Assembly: GCA_018711755.1 (NCBI GenBank) | Contig: DVHY01000001.1 | Span: 1-8,587 of the forward strand | From: Candidatus Limivicinus faecipullorum | GTDB lineage: Bacteria; Bacillota; Clostridia; Oscillospirales; Oscillospiraceae | Direction of reading: 5' to 3' | DNA: 8,587 bases | Part shown: positions 1 to 6,119 of the stretch, piece by piece | Layout of the letters: each line of letters opens with the position of its first letter | Position numbering within the stretch: position 1 is the stretch's first letter | The notes under the pieces: model-generated | The model's database searches: none | What the model saw: only the letters and a program-made list of their open reading frames with translations | Told to the model about the DNA's origin: nothing | Translations under genes and position numbers: made by a program

Positions 1-98
1 AATACATCAATCATTATTACAATGAAAATGCCAGAGCCGAACTGGTGCAGGATTTGACGAGTGAGCTGGGAATAAACATATACCGCATTGTAGCCTGA
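1..98 (+). CDS. C-terminal end of a GT-C-like membrane protein (first of three tandem paralogs), cut by the window edge
   Basis: The frame starting at base 3 reads YINHYYNENARAELVQDL and on to LGINIYRIVA, then stops with TGA at 96-98. The same ending occurs in the next two genes (ATAELLEPLSSETGLNIYRILS-like and ARAEKLEQLSADTGLEIYRIVS-like), so this is the tail of a third paralog. Only about 31 codons are present, so nothing can be said about its membrane part. By analogy with the complete copies, this tail belongs to an extracytoplasmic C-terminal domain. The gap to the next gene is 17 nt, which indicates one operon. Confidence 0.82.
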   Translation, partial: YINHYYNENARAELVQDLTSELGINIYRIVA

Positions 99-115
99 AT
101 GGAGAGACATTTCAC

Positions 116-1813
116 ATGACACTTGGCAAAAACCGCTACAAAAGCGACAGAGCCCGGCTGCTGTTTGCCATATTGCTGAACCTGATGTTCCTGGCTGTGC
201 TGCTGCTGTGCTTTGAAGTCCGGTTCGAGGAAAACGACGATCTGACCGTCCAGAAATATCTGGACGGCCAGACCGCCGTAAAGAGCCCCTTCGTCATATA
301 CATCAACTACTTTCTGGCCCGGCTGCTGATATTGCTGTATAACATGAGCGGCGACGCCCTGCCCATGTTCTCCCTGCTGCAATATGCCATGCTGCTTCTG
401 AGCTTCACGGGCCTGAGCTGGATGCTCTTTAAGCGCCTGGAGCCTCTGTGCGCCGCTGCCGCCTCCCTGGGTATCCTCTGCTTCTTCGGGGCAGACAGTT
501 ACTTGGCCCTCACCTATACCAAGACTGCCGGGATAGCCACGGCGGGAGGGGCCGGCCTTATGCTGGCGGGAGCCATGGAGAAGGGCGGCGTGAAAAAATG
601 GCTGCCCATTGTCCTGGGGGCGGTGCTGCTGCTCTTTGCCCTGATGATGAGGGACAAGGAGTTTGCCGCCTGCGCGGCCCTGATGGTCCCCCTGGGCCTG
701 TGGGCTCTGGGAGAGAAGGCGCGGGAGGCCCCCAAGGGGAGAAAGCTCCGCTCCGCCGCCTCTTTCCTGCTGCCCTTTGTGCTGACGGCGGTGCTGGCCG
801 GGGGACTTTTTATAAGCAATGAGCTCATCTGGGACAACAGCGAGTACAGCGGCTACAAGGAATTCAACGCCCAGCGCAGCCGCTTTGTGGACTACAATGT
901 GCCGGAGTATGAGCAGATGCCCGAGGCTTATGACAGCCGGGGCATAAGCGAGTATGACCGGGACATGTTCATGGAAAACTGCTATGAGCGTTCTGTCTGG
1001 ACCGGGGAGACCTATGAGGCCCTGGCCGATGCCAGGGACGAGATGGTGTCCAAGCCTTCGGCGGGGGAATGTCTGGGGATATTCCTGGACCGCTGCCTGT
1101 CGTCTTTCTTTATTCAGAAACCCATATACGGGCTGCTTGCGGCTCTGGCGCTGTGGCTGGCCTGGGGCAGAAGGCGGCCGGGGGACTATTTGTGCCTGGG
1201 CCTGGCCTTTGCGGTTTTTGGGCTGCTGTATCTTTACCTTATATATCAGGGCCGCTACCTGGTGAACAGGACGGATGCGGGCTTCTTCTTTGCCCTGGCG
1301 GTGACGCTGCTGTGGCTCATCCAACCAGGCAAGGCCGGGTCTGAGAGAATACTCTGCCTGGTGCTGCTGTGTCTCTGCCTGGGTCTGGGCTTCCGCCAGA
1401 ACCGGGACTACTGCTATTTCTATCCCAACAATTTCCTGGGTGATGACAGCGCCGACAAGGCGGCGGTAGAGGCCCTTATCGCCGACGAGCACTTCTTCCT
1501 GGCGGAGGTGGACGCCATCAACCTGACCCTGTATTCCCCTCTGGAGACCGTGCCCGCCGGCTATGCCGACAGCATAGTCCTGATGGGGGACTGGTGCGAA
1601 AACCACACCCTGAACAATGCCGCCATGGCCGCCTACGGGATAGAGGAGCCTCTGCGGGATTTGGTGGACAATGACAGGGCCTGCATAATCAGCAATGATA
1701 TAAGCACGCCTTTGCAGTTTATAAGAGACAAGTTTGCCCCGGAGGCCACGGCGGAGCTGCTGGAGCCTCTCAGCAGCGAGACGGGACTGAACATTTACAG
1801 GATACTTAGCTGA
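116..1813 (+). CDS. Polytopic membrane protein, probable GT-C fold glycosyltransferase (paralog 2)
   Basis: I do not recognise a named family; the call rests on architecture. The 565-aa protein has a basic N-terminus, then TM1 (about 14-33). The first outer loop carries ENDD (D41/D42) and DGQ. A hydrophobic, probably interfacial stretch follows (58-76), then TM2 (84-104) ending in cytoplasmic KR. More helices lie near 108-126, 138-153, 161-178, 183-199 and 215-233. A hydrophilic region (234-332) is followed by helices near 334-350, 357-377, 387-403 and 411-427. A soluble domain of about 135 residues ends the protein. This gives about 11 TM with both ends placed as in GT-C enzymes, where an acidic pair in outer loop 1 is catalytic. 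R380-Y381...N384-R385-x-D387 resembles the RY outer-loop motif of GT39-type enzymes. GGAGAG at 101-106 lies 9 nt before ATG. The likely role is transfer of a sugar from a polyprenyl-phosphate donor outside the membrane (inferred). It could instead be a non-enzymatic polymer-export membrane protein. Confidence 0.8.
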   Translation: MTLGKNRYKSDRARLLFAILLNLMFLAVLLLCFEVRFEENDDLTVQKYLDGQTAVKSPFVIYINYFLARLLILLYNMSGDALPMFSLLQYAMLLLSFTGLSWMLFKRLEPLCAAAASLGILCFFGADSYLALTYTKTAGIATAGGAGLMLAGAMEKGGVKKWLPIVLGAVLLLFALMMRDKEFAACAALMVPLGLWALGEKAREAPKGRKLRSAASFLLPFVLTAVLAGGLFISNELIWDNSEYSGYKEFNAQRSRFVDYNVPEYEQMPEAYDSRGISEYDRDMFMENCYERSVWTGETYEALADARDEMVSKPSAGECLGIFLDRCLSSFFIQKPIYGLLAALALWLAWGRRRPGDYLCLGLAFAVFGLLYLYLIYQGRYLVNRTDAGFFFALAVTLLWLIQPGKAGSERILCLVLLCLCLGLGFRQNRDYCYFYPNNFLGDDSADKAAVEALIADEHFFLAEVDAINLTLYSPLETVPAGYADSIVLMGDWCENHTLNNAAMAAYGIEEPLRDLVDNDRACIISNDISTPLQFIRDKFAPEATAELLEPLSSETGLNIYRILS

Positions 1814-1822
1814 GGACAGTAC

Positions 1823-3550
1823 ATGGCATTTCTTGAAAAACTAAGGGAAAAATGGAACAGGGACAGGGGGATCAGGCTGGCGGCGGCGCTGCTGCTGAAC
1901 GTCCTGTTCCTGCTGCTGATGCTAAGCTGCTTTACCCCCCGCTTTGAGACCAACGACGAGGTGCTCATGAGCAAGTTCGTGGACGGCCAGATGGCGGAGA
2001 AGAGCGCCTACATCCCCTTTATCAACATCGTTTTGGGCTTCTTCCTGAAGTTGGAGTACAGCCTTTTGGGAGAGAGCCTGAACTGGTACAGCATATCCCA
2101 GTACGCCCTGATGTTCTGCGGCTTTACTGCCATGACCTGGGTGCTGCTGCGGCGCTTCCGGCCTCTGGCGGCTATGGGCATGGCCGCCGTGATACTTATG
2201 ACTGTGGGGGTGAACAGCTATCTGTACCCCGCCTTTTCCAAGGTCAGCGCCGTGGCCGCAGCGGGAGGGCTCAGCCTGATGCTCTATGCCGGGGAGAAAG
2301 AACAGGGAAAGGCCCGGACCATGATACTGGGCTTTGTTATGGCAGTGCTGGGCTACCTGTGGCGCTTTGAGGAATTCTTCGGTGTGGCGGCGCTGCTGGC
2401 CCCGGTGGGCTTGACAGCTATGATGGGTATATTGGAAAAATCAAAAGGCGAGCTGCTGAAACTCAGAATGAGAAAGACATTTGCCTATGCCCGTCCATTC
2501 CTGCTGCTTCTGGTCACGGTACTGCTGCTCTTCGGATTTGACCGCTTTATGTGGACCCGTGGGGACTATGCCTACTTCACCCGCTATAACGACACCCGCA
2601 GCATGCTTGTAGACTACGGCGAATTGCCGGACTATGAGCAGATGCAGGAGGTTTATGACGCCCTGGATATGGATGAGAATGCCGTGTACTTCCTGAAAAA
2701 CTGGAACTTCTACGACACGGAGAAATTCCCCCTGGAGCAGATGGAGGCGGTGCTTGCCGCCAGGGACAGCTGGATGAGCCAAAAGAGCCCGGGGGAGTGC
2801 CTGGGCGTGTTCCTGGACGAGGCCGTGCCGGGCCTTGCAAAGACCCTGGCCTTCTTTGCCCCGGCTCTGATGCTGATGCTGTGGCTGTCCTGCGGCCGCC
2901 GCAGCCTGCGCCACTGGCTGGGCCTGCTGCTGAGCCTGGGCTTTTTCGGCATCATTTACCTGCTGATGATTTACCAGAACCGCTACCTGGCAAACCGCAT
3001 GGATATGGGCTTGCTGCTGGCCCTGGCTCTGGTGATGAGCTTTATGATGGACGGGGAGAAGCTGAAACGGGATGTGCTTTTGTGCTGTATTCTGGCGGCT
3101 TTGGCGGCCTTTACCGGCCTCTATATGAACAAAAACGTCTGCCTTTACAGCGGCCAGTACGCCGTGGAGGACAAGAGCAGCCAAAAGGCTGCCGTGGAAC
3201 TGCTGCTGGAGGATGAGGAGCATCTGTACCTGTGCAAGGTCTGGAGTATTGACCACGAGATTTACGGGCCTCTGGAGACCGCCCCGGCGGGCTTTGCGGA
3301 CAAAATAGTGCTGCTGGGGGGCTGGAGCCTTTACCATCCCAGCATAGAGCACGTGCTGGAAAAATGGGGGATAGAAAACCCATACCCGGATATGATAGAC
3401 GATCCCCAGGTGCTGCTTATAGACAAGGACATTGAGCGCACCGTGGAGTACCTGCAAAAGTACTATGAGCCCTCCGCCCGGGCGGAAAAGCTGGAGCAGC
3501 TCAGCGCAGACACCGGCCTGGAGATATACAGGATAGTCAGCGAAAACTGA
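1823..3550 (+). CDS. Polytopic membrane protein, probable GT-C fold glycosyltransferase (paralog 3)
   Basis: This 575-aa protein is a clear paralog of the preceding gene, collinear over its whole length. Shared blocks are RFETNDE (D45/E46) and FVDGQ in outer loop 1, R-x-x-EF after TM5 (from R181), VDYGELPDYEQM (263-274) in the large outer region, SPGECLGVFLD (322-332), YQNRYLANRMDMG (384-396), and PLETAPAGFADKIVLLGGW (483-501) in the C-terminal domain. Predicted helices lie near 17-37, 89-109, 114-130, 139-155, 166-180, 185-202, 222-240, 340-356, 366-383, 397-409 and 417-433, with basic clusters (RRFR, KSKGELLKLRMRK, GRRSLRHW) on the cytoplasmic side. The C-terminal half-domain (434-575) should lie outside. 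The start is 9 nt after the previous stop, and the ribosome site GAGGA (1812-1816) overlaps that TGA, so translation is probably coupled. Being last in the operon, it is followed by a strong hairpin. The glycosyltransferase role is an inference from topology and motif placement. Confidence 0.8.
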   Translation: MAFLEKLREKWNRDRGIRLAAALLLNVLFLLLMLSCFTPRFETNDEVLMSKFVDGQMAEKSAYIPFINIVLGFFLKLEYSLLGESLNWYSISQYALMFCGFTAMTWVLLRRFRPLAAMGMAAVILMTVGVNSYLYPAFSKVSAVAAAGGLSLMLYAGEKEQGKARTMILGFVMAVLGYLWRFEEFFGVAALLAPVGLTAMMGILEKSKGELLKLRMRKTFAYARPFLLLLVTVLLLFGFDRFMWTRGDYAYFTRYNDTRSMLVDYGELPDYEQMQEVYDALDMDENAVYFLKNWNFYDTEKFPLEQMEAVLAARDSWMSQKSPGECLGVFLDEAVPGLAKTLAFFAPALMLMLWLSCGRRSLRHWLGLLLSLGFFGIIYLLMIYQNRYLANRMDMGLLLALALVMSFMMDGEKLKRDVLLCCILAALAAFTGLYMNKNVCLYSGQYAVEDKSSQKAAVELLLEDEEHLYLCKVWSIDHEIYGPLETAPAGFADKIVLLGGWSLYHPSIEHVLEKWGIENPYPDMIDDPQVLLIDKDIERTVEYLQKYYEPSARAEKLEQLSADTGLEIYRIVSEN

Positions 3551-3593
3551 GCTCGTGCCGGTGAGTCGCCTGGCCCGGCTAAGCAGGCTTGAC

Positions 3594-3647
3594 AAATAAG
3601 GTCGAAGACATCAGACTGTATCCAGTCTAATGTCTTCGACCTTATTT
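3594..3647 (+). terminator. Long-stem intrinsic terminator of the membrane-protein operon
   Basis: A 24-bp stem (3594-3617 with 3624-3647) has a single C-A mismatch (3612/3629) and a 6-nt loop (GTATCC). It begins AAATAAGG and ends CCTTATTT, so A-rich and T-rich flanks sit inside the stem, which would let it work on both strands. It lies 43 nt after the stop of the last paralog. The stem is unusually long and AT-rich for the surrounding GC-rich DNA. It may alternatively be a dispersed palindromic repeat. Confidence 0.8.
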
Positions 3648-3712
3648 TGCGGGTAAATGTGCGCAACAGCTGCGGGAATAAGGAACCGTCAAGGATGAGG
3701 GAGTAGCTTAAA

Positions 3713-3927
3713 ATGTATTCCGCCGGATTTTTCAAGGTCAGCGGCCCGGGGGAAAAGGAGGCTGATAGCTCTGGCGCTTCTGGGCTGCCTGCTGCTGCCT
3801 CTGGCGCTTGGCGCATGCAGCTCCGGGAAGGACAGGGATGCGGACAGCGCGGCAAAGGAGATACAGTCCAGAGCGGGCATATACCTGGCGGAGCAGTACG
3901 GCTGAACCCTTTGCATACGATGTATAG
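3713..3927 (+). pseudogene. Decayed small lipoprotein gene
   Basis: From 3762 one frame encodes a textbook lipoprotein signal: a basic start (KRR just upstream), the hydrophobic run LALLGCLLLPLALGAC with lipobox LGAC, then SSGKDRDADSAAKEIQSRAGIYLAEQYG and TGA at 3903-3905. That frame has no ATG, GTG or TTG between the upstream stop (3696-3698) and the signal. The only well-placed start is ATG 3713, which has GAGGGAG upstream but lies in another frame. Removing one base in the G/A run at 3748-3758 would join them. Removing T3903 would continue the protein as EQYGEPFAYDV to TAG at 3925, giving about 70 residues. Small lipoproteins commonly end in a helix of the YLEEKYG-E-F kind, so the second break also fits decay. 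Alternatives are translation of a ~45-residue peptide from CTG 3762 or 3771, or a sequencing error in the homopolymer. Confidence 0.6.
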
Positions 3928-3935
3928 CGGGCAAC

Positions 3936-3975
3936 AACACTCCAGGCCCCGGGAAACCCCGGGGCCTGGAGTGTT
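3936..3975. terminator. Hairpin between convergent units
   Basis: An 18-bp perfect GC-rich stem (3936-3953 with 3958-3975, beginning AACACTCCAGG) closes on a 4-nt loop. On the + strand it is followed by a T-rich tract (TTATTATTATTTGATTTTTC). The - strand lacks a comparable tail. It therefore best fits the end of the lipoprotein remnant's old transcript, but it lies only 30 nt past the stop of the - strand hydrolase gene and probably serves that gene too. Confidence 0.8.
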
Positions 3976-4005
3976 CAGCTTATTATTATTTGATTTTTCT
4001 CTGGC

Positions 4006-5658
4006 TCAGGTGATTATCCGCCGGGCCTCGTAGCCCCGGTCGGCATAGTAGCCGGAGAGCTCGGAGATGATGACGCCGGTGGAGGAGTTTGCCGCGTGGA
4101 CGAACTTGCCGTCGCCTATGTAGATGCCTACGTGGCCGATGTAGCTGCCGCCGGAGTAGAAGCAGAGGATATCTCCGGGCTGCAGGTCGGAGGGCTCTAC
4201 ATGGACACCATTCTGGGCCTGGTCGCAGGCCACACGGTTCAGGGTGTAGCCGAAGTTCTTGTAGGTGTAGTACACCAGGCCGGAGCAGTCGAAGCCGGTC
4301 TCAGGAGAGGCGCCGCCCCAGCTGTAATTATAGCCTACAAACTGGAGGGCAAAGTCCGCCACCTGGCGGCCTGCTGCCGTACCGCCCGCATCGGGGGACA
4401 CGGTGTTGGAGTAGCTGCCTTCCTTCACATACTGGGAGTATACATAGCCCGCCTGACCGTTATAGATGACGGCGGTCCACTCCCCGGTGGTGCCGGTTAT
4501 AGTGACGGTGTTGCCGTAAAACAGCTCGCAGAGTATCTGAGAGTTCATGGAAGCCCCGGCGCGCATACGCACGTTATTGCCGCTGATGTAGCCCTGGGTC
4601 TGGGTGCTGCTGTCCAGAGGGGGAGTGGTGTCCTGGGGGACGTCAACGGAGGAGTCGGGCACTTCCAGGCCGGGCAGTTCGGTGCCGGCGCTGCTGCTGA
4701 GAGTTACGTACTGGGAATAAACATAGCCGCTGACTCCGTTTATGGTGCACAGATACCAGTCTCCCGAAGTGCCGGTGACGGTGACGGCGGTACCCTTGTC
4801 ATAGCTGTCAATGATGGAATAGCTGGTGGATGGGCCGGTGCGGAAACGCACGGTATCGCCGTTGATGTAGCCCGTCTGCTCCTGAGAGGGGACCACGGAG
4901 GGGGAGGGAGCCGGGGTGGAAGTACCGCCGAGCTCAAAGCCCGGGTCGGAGGTCTGAGAGTCCCCGCTGCCGGGGTAAATGGGAGTAGAAGAAGGGGGAG
5001 TCAAACTGCTGTTGCCGTCGGGGTAGTCCAGGAATATGTCGTTGTCCCCGCTTACTATGGTGGAGCCGGAGCCGGAGTAGCTGCCGGAGCTCACATACTG
5101 GGAGAATACATATCCGGACTGGCCGTCGATGGTGCAGGCGGTCCAGTCGCCGGAGACGCCGGTTATAGTCAGGGCCTTGCCCAGATTATACTCGGCCAGG
5201 ATGGCGGCGCTGTTGGAGGGGCCGCTGCGAAAACGCACATACATGGCGTTTATGTATCCGTTGCTCTGGCTGCTCTGGCTGCTGCCGTTCTGACCGCCGG
5301 AGCCCTGGCCGCCCAGGTCCAAACCGCCGCTGATTTGACCGCTCTGGCCGCCTGTAATGACGGTCCCCGAGCCCAGGTCCCCGGCGAAGGGGTCGGAGCT
5401 GAGGGAGATGTAGGCGGCGGCCATGTAGCCGCTCTGGCTGCCGTAATTAACAGCGTACCAACTGCCGTTGGAACAGTCCGTGACCTGTACGCTGCTGCCG
5501 CCTGCAAGACAGTTGATTATCCTGTAGTTGGTTCCGGGGCCGGAGCGCAGGTTTACCTCCGTGCCGGTGACCACAGCGTTTTCCGCAAAGGCGGGGACGC
5601 TGAAGCAGAAGCTCATGAGAGCTGCGGCAATGAAGGTCCTAAAGATAGTTTTGCGCAT
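4006..5658 (-). CDS. Secreted peptidoglycan endopeptidase: signal peptide, four SH3b domains, NlpC/P60
   Basis: The 550-aa exported wall hydrolase has a signal peptide at 1-25 (MRK, hydrophobic core, then PAFA before EN). Four bacterial SH3 domains lie near 27-87, 134-192, 262-320 and 355-413, each with the V-x-(L/F/M)-R-x-G-x-S/G pattern and a W-x-x-(V/C)...GY(V/M) ending. They are joined by Gly/Ser/Pro/Thr-rich linkers (about 88-133, 193-261, 321-354). The catalytic NlpC/P60 domain occupies about 430-550: C458 in GFDCSG, H509 in GHVGIYIG, and H521 in FVHAA as the likely third residue. This family cleaves the D-Glu to diamino acid bond of peptidoglycan stems; SH3b domains usually bind the wall. 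ATG 5658 is preceded by AAAAAGGA with 10 nt spacing. It follows the small upstream gene by 23 nt with no hairpin between, so the two form an operon driven from about 6000-6028. Domains 2-4 resemble one another more than domain 1, which suggests internal duplication. Confidence 0.95.
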   Translation of the reverse strand: MRKTIFRTFIAAALMSFCFSVPAFAENAVVTGTEVNLRSGPGTNYRIINCLAGGSSVQVTDCSNGSWYAVNYGSQSGYMAAAYISLSSDPFAGDLGSGTVITGGQSGQISGGLDLGGQGSGGQNGSSQSSQSNGYINAMYVRFRSGPSNSAAILAEYNLGKALTITGVSGDWTACTIDGQSGYVFSQYVSSGSYSGSGSTIVSGDNDIFLDYPDGNSSLTPPSSTPIYPGSGDSQTSDPGFELGGTSTPAPSPSVVPSQEQTGYINGDTVRFRTGPSTSYSIIDSYDKGTAVTVTGTSGDWYLCTINGVSGYVYSQYVTLSSSAGTELPGLEVPDSSVDVPQDTTPPLDSSTQTQGYISGNNVRMRAGASMNSQILCELFYGNTVTITGTTGEWTAVIYNGQAGYVYSQYVKEGSYSNTVSPDAGGTAAGRQVADFALQFVGYNYSWGGASPETGFDCSGLVYYTYKNFGYTLNRVACDQAQNGVHVEPSDLQPGDILCFYSGGSYIGHVGIYIGDGKFVHAANSSTGVIISELSGYYADRGYEARRIIT

Positions 5659-5681
5659 TTGAAACAGATCCTTTTTCTAGT

Positions 5682-5963
5682 TTATCTGGAGGCAAGGGCG
5701 CGGTCCAGCCACACCACCGCCACATCCATGGCGGAATAGAGCCCGTCCTTCTCCGCCTTCTTGACGATGCGGTCTCTGGACTTGATGCTGGCGTCGGTGA
5801 GCTGGAGCTGTACGGAGACCTTGGTGGCAACGTCCAAATCCTTTACCTTCTTGGTCTCCAGTATCTGCAGCATGATGATGTACTTGTCGGCAAAGCTGCC
5901 GTAGTAGATGATATTGTCCTTTCTTTGGAAGGGGTGTCCCTTGTATTCCAATGTCTTAGCCAA
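5682..5963 (-). CDS. Small conserved-looking clostridial protein of unknown function (TTG start)
   Basis: The 93-aa soluble protein begins (M)AKTLEYKGHPFQRKDNIIYY and contains a KYIIMLQIL strand, TKKVKDLDVATKVSVQLQL, a basic stretch KSRDRIVKKAEKDG, and ends SAMDVAVVWLDRALASR. It has no signal peptide or membrane segment, so it should be cytoplasmic. I recall similar unnamed proteins of this length in Clostridia but know no function. TTG 5963 is chosen because GGAGG (5972-5976) sits 8 nt before it. The ATG at 5999 would add 12 residues (MITGFCPLEVLL), lies at the promoter -10 and has no ribosome site. It is first in an operon with the NlpC/P60 hydrolase, which suggests a wall- or division-related role, but that is only association. 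Confidence 0.85.
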   Translation of the reverse strand: MAKTLEYKGHPFQRKDNIIYYGSFADKYIIMLQILETKKVKDLDVATKVSVQLQLTDASIKSRDRIVKKAEKDGLYSAMDVAVVWLDRALASR

Positions 5964-5971
5964 TAAAAGCA

Positions 5972-5976
5972 CCTCC
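5972..5976 (-). promoter_or_regulatory. Ribosome binding site fixing the TTG start of the small gene
   Basis: GGAGG on the - strand lies 8 nt upstream of TTG 5963. No ATG or GTG lies at a usable distance downstream of it, so it decides the start and shortens the ATG-based reading by 12 codons. Confidence 0.85.
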
Positions 5977-5999
5977 AGTGGGCAAAAACCCGTAATCAA

Positions 6000-6028
6000 A
6001 ATGTAACATATTGAACAAAGTTTGTCAA
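6000..6028 (-). promoter_or_regulatory. Sigma-A promoter for the small gene and NlpC/P60 hydrolase
   Basis: On the - strand a perfect -35 TTGACA (6028-6023) is followed by a 17-nt spacer and -10 TACATT (6005-6000, 4 of 6 matches). A TGT directly before the -10 makes it an extended -10. Transcription should begin near 5993, giving a leader of about 30 nt. The promoter sits between the PBP terminator hairpins and the TTG start, so the hydrolase operon is transcribed on its own. An imperfect palindrome at 6011-6028 overlaps it. Confidence 0.75.
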
Positions 6029-6042
6029 CAGAAAATTATGGT

Positions 6043-6066
6043 AAACTCCCCGGCAGAAGGGAGTTT
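6043..6066 (-). terminator. Second hairpin in the PBP 3' region
   Basis: An 8-bp stem (AAACTCCC at 6043-6050 with GGGAGTTT at 6059-6066) has an 8-nt loop. On the - strand it is followed by ACCATAATTTTC, a weak U-rich tail. It lies just downstream of the larger GC-rich hairpin and may complete PBP termination. Confidence 0.5.
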
Positions 6067-6071
6067 CCGTG

Positions 6072-6116
6072 GGCCGGAGCCCGGGGCGGGAGGCTGATCT
6101 CCGCCCCGGGCCGGCC
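6072..6116 (-). terminator. GC-rich hairpin after the PBP gene
   Basis: The arms are 6072-6089 and 6101-6116: 16 paired bases (GGCCGG plus CCCGGGGCGG) interrupted by a 2-nt AG bulge at 6078-6079, closing on an 11-nt loop. It starts 3 nt past the PBP stop. There is no U-tract directly after it on the - strand, so it may act together with the hairpin at 6043-6066 or as a 3' end stabiliser. Confidence 0.65.
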
Positions 6117-6119
6117 GGT

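Noticed and set aside
17..1606. 529-aa open frame on the - strand opposite paralog 2
   Set aside because: Gln/His/Gly-rich composition typical of an antisense shadow of a Leu-rich membrane protein; no ribosome site and no paralogous support.
3589..3617. TTGACA at 3589-3594 as a -35 element
   Set aside because: No -10 lies 16-18 nt downstream (CAGACT region), and the site abuts the terminator stem.
3613..3622. Decamer AGACTGTATC repeated at 8461-8470
   Set aside because: The ten-base match does not extend into its flanks; treated as chance.
3463..3855. 130-aa open frame on the - strand across the operon terminator
   Set aside because: It runs through the end of paralog 3 and the hairpin, with no recognisable domain or ribosome site.
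3713..4033. 106-aa open frame starting at ATG 3713
   Set aside because: After the first ~15 codons the frame gives low-complexity sequence and reads through the hairpin into the opposing gene. The lipoprotein signal is in another frame, so only the start is taken as real.
4096..5739. 547-aa open frame on the + strand opposite the SH3b-NlpC/P60 gene
   Set aside because: Low-complexity Ala/Gly/Val product mirroring the sense repeats; the opposite strand has a signal peptide and catalytic residues.
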